From 21-14-0-10-32-9 sp964501945 (GTDB lineage: Archaea; Nanobdellota; Nanobdellia; Woesearchaeales; 21-14-0-10-32-9), in assembly GCA_964501945.1 (NCBI GenBank), contig CAZCTY010000013.1:1-25879 (forward strand): a DNA stretch of 25,879 nt, written 5' to 3'. The translations under genes were made by a program, and so were the position numbers. This document shows, one piece after another, positions 21,933 to 25,879 of the stretch (within the stretch, counting starts at the first letter, position 1; each line of letters starts with the position of its first letter). The notes beneath the pieces were generated by a model. The model worked only from the letters and a program-made list of their open reading frames with translations, ran no database searches and was not told where the DNA came from.

Positions 21933-23051
21933 TTAGGTGTGCGCGATTCGAGCTAAGTGTTCACCTTGTTTTTTTTGGTTTTTTTCTAATTCTTTTTTTA
22001 TTTTTTTTGTAAATGTTTTGAGTGTGTATTTTTTTCTCTCGTTGTATGCGTTTTTTGTGTAGTATTCGTAGTTTTTTTCTATTTCCTCTATTGCTTTTTT
22101 GTAGTTTTTTGTGTTTGGTTTTGTTAGTATTCCTGTTTTTTTGTGTTTTACTGTTTCTAGGTATCCTCCTTTTGCTACTGCTACTACTGGTTTTCCTGCG
22201 GCGTATGCTTCTATCACGTTCATTCCGAAATCTTCGTTTTTTGATGTTGTTATTAGTCCTGTGCAGTTTTCGTATAATTTTATTAGTTCTTCGTCTTTTA
22301 CGTGGTGTTTGAATGTTACGTTTTTTGGTTTTATTTTTTCTAGTTCCTTTTTATATTCTAGGAAGTGTTGTGTGTCTTCATATGGTCCTACTATTATTAG
22401 TTTTTTGTTTGGTAGTTCTTTGAATGTTTTTAGTTGTTCTTCTATTTTTTTGTGTTTTATTAGTCTGTTTACTGATAGCCAGTATTCTCTTTTTTTTCCT
22501 TTTCTATATTTTTTTGTATCTATTGGTGGGTTTATTATTGTTGCTTCTTGTTGTAGGTATTTTTTTACGTTTTTTTTGGTGTTTTGTGAGTTTGTTATTA
22601 TTTTTTTGGCTTGTTTTGCGTATTTTTTGCTGGCTTTTCTGTTGTATTTGACCCATATGTCAAATAGCCATCTTTTATGTTTTGGTACTATGTTTTCTCT
22701 TGTGTATTCGTAGAATTTCCATATCTCATTTAGTGGGCTGTGTGTATACCATAAGCATTCGTTTTTTGTTGTCGCGGATCCTGCCCAGTCTCCTGTTATT
22801 ATGTGTGCGTCGTATCCTTTTAGTTTAAGTTTTTTGAATTTTATTTTTGCGAGTTCTTGTTTGAATGGTGGTTTTTTGGGTACTTTTCCTATTGTGTGTA
22901 TGTTCTTTGTGGAAAAGCCCATTTTTTTTATGTTTTTTTCGTTTATGTTCGTTGTGTATATGTCTGCGTTTAGTTCTTGTGCGAGCATTAGTGTAAGTTT
23001 TTCTGCGCCTCCTATGTTGTCTAGGTAGTTGTGTAGTATTGCTATTTTCAT
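21933..23051 (-). CDS. GT4 family glycosyltransferase (second paralogue)
   Basis: The true start is ATG 23051 (MKIAILHNYLDNIGGAEKLT), giving 372 residues. The frame stays open 138 nt upstream, but that part overlaps the GT2 gene and is a low-complexity Thr/Asn/Arg shadow. The protein has the same two-domain GT-B layout as the GT4 at 18174-19235: Gly loop NIGGAEK, YTHSP, WLSVNRLIKHK and the EX7E motif NEDFGMNVIEA. Both begin MKIAI and share ELNADIYT/ALNADIYT, so they arose by duplication and likely add similar sugars. It starts 5 nt after the GT2 gene, in the same minus-strand operon, with no SD. The C-terminus is a Lys/Glu-rich helix. Confidence 0.9.
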   Translation of the reverse strand: MKIAILHNYLDNIGGAEKLTLMLAQELNADIYTTNINEKNIKKMGFSTKNIHTIGKVPKKPPFKQELAKIKFKKLKLKGYDAHIITGDWAGSATTKNECLWYTHSPLNEIWKFYEYTRENIVPKHKRWLFDIWVKYNRKASKKYAKQAKKIITNSQNTKKNVKKYLQQEATIINPPIDTKKYRKGKKREYWLSVNRLIKHKKIEEQLKTFKELPNKKLIIVGPYEDTQHFLEYKKELEKIKPKNVTFKHHVKDEELIKLYENCTGLITTSKNEDFGMNVIEAYAAGKPVVAVAKGGYLETVKHKKTGILTKPNTKNYKKAIEEIEKNYEYYTKNAYNERKKYTLKTFTKKIKKELEKNQKKQGEHLARIAHT

Positions 23052-23056
23052 TTTTT

Positions 23057-24160
23057 TTATTCTTTTTTTGTTTGTAGTACGCTTATGAAGAATCCTGAAA
23101 ATATTATTTGTGTTCCTAGTATTAGTAGGGTTAGTGCTAGTATTGCTGTTCTTATTTGTTGTAATTCTCCGAAGTTCGCGTTTATCCATGTTATTAGTAT
23201 GTTTACAAATATTATGAGGCTTATTATTATTGGTATTAGACCTGTTATTAGTATTTTTTCTAGGTTTGTTTTTTTTATTATCTCTGAGAACTTGTTTTTT
23301 TCATTTAGGTGTTCTTTTTCATATATCTTTGTAAAGCTCCATAGTGTTATTATGTTAAATCCTAGTATTGTTATTATGCTTCCTATTATTTGCGGGTGTT
23401 CTTGTAGTGTTATTCCTAGTATGTTTATGTTTGTAAATGTTAGTGTCGTTGTAAGTAGTATTCCTAGTGTGAATAGTAATAGTCCTGGCATTAAAAATAA
23501 GTAGTTTGGTCCATATATTAGTATTAGTTTTAGGTGTCTCCATCCGTCGTTGAATGTGTTTAGTTTTGAATCTCCCTTTCTTGGGTGGTATGTTATTGGT
23601 GTTTCTTTTACTTTTAGTTTTAGTTTTGTTGCTTTTATTATCATCTCGCTTGCAAGTTCCATTCCGTTTGATTGTAGGTTCATTGCATCTAGTGCTTCTT
23701 TTTTTATTAGTCTAAATCCTGATTGGCTGTCTTTTATTTTTGTTTTGAATATTGTTCTTAGCATTTTTGATAGTGCTGGTGTTCCTACGAAGCGGTGCAA
23801 GAAGGGCATGCTTCCTTTTTTCATTTTTTTGTTTTTTCTATTTCCAAGTACCATGTCGTATTCTTTGTATTTTAGTAGTGTTTTTATTTCTCTAAAGTCA
23901 TACGTGTCGTCTGCATCCGCCATTATTACGTATTTTCCTTTGGCTGTTTTGAATCCTTTTCTGAGGGCTGCTCCGTATCCTGGTGTTGTTTCTTTTACTA
24001 CTTTTGCGCCTTTTTTTCTTGCTATTTCTGCTGATTTGTCGGTTGAGTTATTGTCTACTACTATTATTTCTGCGTCTGGTCTTGTTTTTTTTATTTTATC
24101 TATGCATATTCCTATGCCTTCTTGTTCGTTTTTGCATGGTATTACTATTGATATTTCCAT
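23057..24160 (-). CDS. GT2 polyprenyl-phosphate glycosyltransferase with C-terminal membrane domain
   Basis: The predicted reaction is transfer of a sugar from a nucleotide-sugar to polyprenyl (dolichyl) phosphate, as in DPM1/DPG1-like enzymes. In 367 residues, the GT-A domain (1-215) has SIVIPCKNEQEGI (4-16), VVDNNSTD (34-41), the metal-binding ADADD (81-85), the acceptor-loop SGFRLIKKEAL (147-157) and HPRKGDSKLNTFNDGWRHL (192-210), a strong family signature. Four hydrophobic helices follow (about 218-242, 255-278, 304-326, 340-362). This is the longer archaeal form. The gene overlaps the small membrane-protein gene upstream by 16 nt and precedes the second GT4. It could supply the lipid-linked sugar used by the GT-C enzyme encoded divergently. 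Confidence 0.92.
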   Translation of the reverse strand: MEISIVIPCKNEQEGIGICIDKIKKTRPDAEIIVVDNNSTDKSAEIARKKGAKVVKETTPGYGAALRKGFKTAKGKYVIMADADDTYDFREIKTLLKYKEYDMVLGNRKNKKMKKGSMPFLHRFVGTPALSKMLRTIFKTKIKDSQSGFRLIKKEALDAMNLQSNGMELASEMIIKATKLKLKVKETPITYHPRKGDSKLNTFNDGWRHLKLILIYGPNYLFLMPGLLLFTLGILLTTTLTFTNINILGITLQEHPQIIGSIITILGFNIITLWSFTKIYEKEHLNEKNKFSEIIKKTNLEKILITGLIPIIISLIIFVNILITWINANFGELQQIRTAILALTLLILGTQIIFSGFFISVLQTKKE

Positions 24161-24411
24161 TTTATTATCAGCCCCGCGTTTATTATTGTGTATATAATTG
24201 TTAGTGTTATAAAGTTTAGTTGTTTTATTAGGCTTAGTGGTATGCCTATTAGTATTATTATGCTTATGCTTATTGTTATTGATATGAGTATTGCATCTAT
24301 TTCTTTTTTTTGTGTGTATATTTTATTTATTAGGTATCCTGGTAGGTATAAGAAGAAGGGTATTGTTATTAGTATCCCTATGATTTGTAGTATTTGTTGT
24401 ATTGCTTGCAT
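24145..24411 (-). CDS. Small membrane protein, DUF1616 N-terminus-like
   Basis: The 88 residues form about three membrane helices (roughly 8-28, 38-58, 62-84). The segment FFLYLPGYLINKIYTQKKEIDAI resembles the start of DUF1616 membrane proteins (LPGY followed by a loop and an ER-like helix), but the rest of that family is missing. It may be a remnant or a stand-alone small subunit. It overlaps the GT2 gene by 16 nt, so the two are translationally coupled. TATA CTATATAAATA lies about 28 nt ahead of ATG 24411, giving a leaderless mRNA. A role as partner of the GT2 or glycan machinery is inferred from context only. Confidence 0.65.
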   Translation of the reverse strand: MQAIQQILQIIGILITIPFFLYLPGYLINKIYTQKKEIDAILISITISISIIILIGIPLSLIKQLNFITLTIIYTIINAGLIIKWKYQ

Positions 24412-24433
24412 TTATTTTCTTTGTTAGTTGTCA

Positions 24434-24443
24434 TATTTATATA
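24434..24443. promoter_or_regulatory. TATA element in the divergent spacer of the glycan cluster
   Basis: TATTTATATA reads as a TATA box on both strands. On the minus strand it is about 28 nt from ATG 24411, fitting a leaderless transcript of the GT2/GT4 operon. On the plus strand it would start a transcript near 24465. A second box, TTTTATAT (24486-24493), is better placed for a leaderless GT-C mRNA at 24516. Confidence 0.45.
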
Positions 24444-24515
24444 GTTTTTTCTTTGTTTGTTGTTTTATGTCTTTTTCGTTAGTTTTTTATATTCTTTTGT
24501 TTATTTGTTTTTTTT

Positions 24516-25879
24516 ATGAGACGTTTTTTGATTGTGTTTTTGATTTTGTTTGCTTTTGTTCTTATTTATTTGCCTCATTTTGATAATCCTGGTGTTGTTT
24601 CTGATATGTGTTCTTCTGAGCGTGTTAGTAGTCCTGGTTATTATCCGTATCCTTTGCATGCTGATGAGTGGGCGCATCTTGCTTTATCTAAGTTCGTTGT
24701 TGATACTGGTTCTTTTCCGTCTGAGAATGTATTTGTGGGTGTTGATCGTGTAAATCCTCAGAGTGGTTTTCATGTTTTTGTTGCATCTCTTTTTTTGGTT
24801 ACTGGTTTAGATATCATTTATTTTTATCAGTTTCTTGCTGCTATTTTTGCTGTTTTGACTTGTTTGTTTATTTTTTTAATTATTGAGAGGTATTCTGGCA
24901 GTTATGTTGCTGGTTTTTTTGGTGCTTTGTTTTTCTTGTCTATTCAAAGTAATATTAATATTATGGGTTCTTTTTTCTTTTTGCCTCATACTTTTAGTTT
25001 TTTCTTGTTGGTTGCTTTTTTGTATTTTTTTGTTGAGAGGTTTTATTATTTGTGTGGTTTGGTTTTCTTGATTAGTCTTATTTCTTATCCTATGGTTTCT
25101 GTTTTGTTGTTTGTTATTTTCTTTTTTGGTGAGTTGTTTAGGAGGCGTTTTAGTTATTGGTTTTTGGTTTTGCCTATTTTTTTATTATTTACAGCTATAG
25201 TTCTTTATGGTTTTGATTTTGGTGCTTTGTGGAATGTTGTTATTTTTGAGAAGGGTTGGACTGAGGGTTTTGAGTTTACTTATGGTTTGTTTGATTTGGT
25301 TCCTTTTACTTTGTATTTTTTTGGTTTGGTTGGTTTGGTTGGTTTTGTTCGTATGCGTAAGTTTTTATTATTGGGTGTTTTGTTTCCTTTGTTGAGTATT
25401 TTGTTTTATGTTTTGTTTGATTTTTCGTTTTTTATTCCGTATCAGCGTGCTTTGTGGTATTTTTTTATTGGGTTGTCTTTGTTTGCTGGTTTTGGTGTGT
25501 TTTTAGTTCTTGATTTTATTTGGTCTTTTTTGAAGGGGTTTGATTGGAATTTTTTGTATTTGAAGCGTTTTTTATTTGTTGTTTTCTTGTTTGTTTTTTT
25601 GTTTGTTAGTTTTAGTGGTTATTATGATGTTGATAATAGGACTTTTGTGATTATTCATTGGGCTTGTGAGGAGTCTGTTGAGGTTTTTTCGTATGTTGGT
25701 GATGTTTTTGGTTCTGGTAATTTGATGGTTGTTGATGCTCCTGATAGTTTTTTTGCGAGTGCTGTTTCTGGTAATTATTTGTTGGCTGTGCCTCCTAGTA
25801 ATTTGGAGTTTGGTAGTATTGATGTTTTGAATTCTTTTTTTGCTAGTTCTTGTTCTGATAAGGAAGATTTTATCAGAAA
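24516..25879 (+). CDS. GT-C type membrane glycosyltransferase (3' end outside window)
   Basis: The frame is open from ATG 24516 to the window end, 454 complete codons. After a first membrane helix (4-20), the loop carries PYPLHADEWAHLAL (44-57). The acidic D50-E51 pair followed by W is the first-loop DE/DD motif of GT-C transferases, which use polyprenyl-phosphate sugars on the outer face. About nine more hydrophobic helices follow (90-380), then a soluble part from about 385 (SGYYDVDNRTFVIIHWACEESVEVF) where the Cys-containing extracellular domain starts. It might be a PMT/ArnT-like mannosyltransferase or an oligosaccharyltransferase relative; the diagnostic WWDYG of AglB is not in the visible part. 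It sits divergently from the GT2 gene that could make its donor. Codons are extremely T/G-rich at position three. Confidence 0.82.
   Translation, partial: MRRFLIVFLILFAFVLIYLPHFDNPGVVSDMCSSERVSSPGYYPYPLHADEWAHLALSKFVVDTGSFPSENVFVGVDRVNPQSGFHVFVASLFLVTGLDIIYFYQFLAAIFAVLTCLFIFLIIERYSGSYVAGFFGALFFLSIQSNINIMGSFFFLPHTFSFFLLVAFLYFFVERFYYLCGLVFLISLISYPMVSVLLFVIFFFGELFRRRFSYWFLVLPIFLLFTAIVLYGFDFGALWNVVIFEKGWTEGFEFTYGLFDLVPFTLYFFGLVGLVGFVRMRKFLLLGVLFPLLSILFYVLFDFSFFIPYQRALWYFFIGLSLFAGFGVFLVLDFIWSFLKGFDWNFLYLKRFLFVVFLFVFLFVSFSGYYDVDNRTFVIIHWACEESVEVFSYVGDVFGSGNLMVVDAPDSFFASAVSGNYLLAVPPSNLEFGSIDVLNSFFASSCSDKEDFIR

Noticed and set aside
23052..23189. N-terminal extension of the second GT4 protein
   Set aside because: It overlaps the GT2 gene out of frame and reads as Thr/Asn/Arg low complexity. 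The paralogue starts at the same MKIAI position.
24550..25395. Short Leu/Val-rich plus-strand frames at 24550, 24883 and 25207
   Set aside because: They are out of frame with the continuous GT-C reading frame from 24516, which has a clear DEW loop motif and no stop to the window end.

Overview
The window is AT-rich archaeal DNA, most likely from a small-genome DPANN lineage (Woesearchaeota, Pacearchaeota or Nanoarchaeota-like). This rests on archaeal-type FtsZ, a Trm-G10 tRNA methyltransferase, an Mre11-type nuclease, a KaiC/RAD55-type ATPase, an archaeo-eukaryotic-type primase, a HEPN/MNT pair with a fused winged helix, TATA boxes about 26 nt before the start of many genes (leaderless mRNAs), and GGTGAT-type Shine-Dalgarno sites on others. 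The lineage is inference; no rRNA or tRNA gene was found. Codon choice follows strand rather than gene: minus-strand genes prefer A/C-ending codons and plus-strand genes prefer T/G-ending codons throughout.

Layout. 1-730: a partial secreted lipoprotein with two degenerate Kazal-like modules. 945-1991: ftsZ, followed by two terminator-like hairpins and preceded by a 443-nt gap. That gap holds three tandem stem-loops sharing the loop CGCCAA (2202-2285), the best candidate here for an undescribed RNA or operator element. 2435-2971: a winged-helix regulator with a dead nucleotidyltransferase-like domain, divergent from trm-G10 (3090-4067). 4119-5039: class II fructose-bisphosphate aldolase, ending 3 nt from a minus-strand operon (10338 down to 5043). 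That operon encodes an MFS-like membrane protein, a cytoplasmic beta-propeller, a KaiC-like ATPase, a PfkB sugar kinase and a class I-type aldolase whose Schiff-base lysine is Asn.

10385-10984: a conserved-looking protein of unknown function. 11120-13068: a two-gene operon of a degenerate PEP-synthase-like protein and a coiled-coil protein. 13072-16816 (minus strand): mre11, a HEPN/MNT toxin-antitoxin pair with a tandem 21-bp repeat over its start, and asnS. 17049-18173: a bacterial-type tRNA-guanine transglycosylase without the archaeal PUA extension. 18174 to the end is a surface-glycan region: two paralogous GT4 transferases, a Wzx-like flippase, a GT2 polyprenyl-phosphate transferase with membrane domain, a small DUF1616-like membrane protein and a partial GT-C transferase. 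A divergent PriS-like primase overlaps the flippase gene by 4 nt.

How the genes work together (inference): the kinase and the two aldolases belong to upper glycolysis or gluconeogenesis, perhaps linked to a sensing module of propeller plus KaiC-like ATPase. The 3' third builds and exports a lipid-linked glycan. Several proteins look like pseudo-enzymes: the PEP-synthase-like protein, the regulator's NTase domain, the class I aldolase lacking its lysine, and the primase lacking its third carboxylate.
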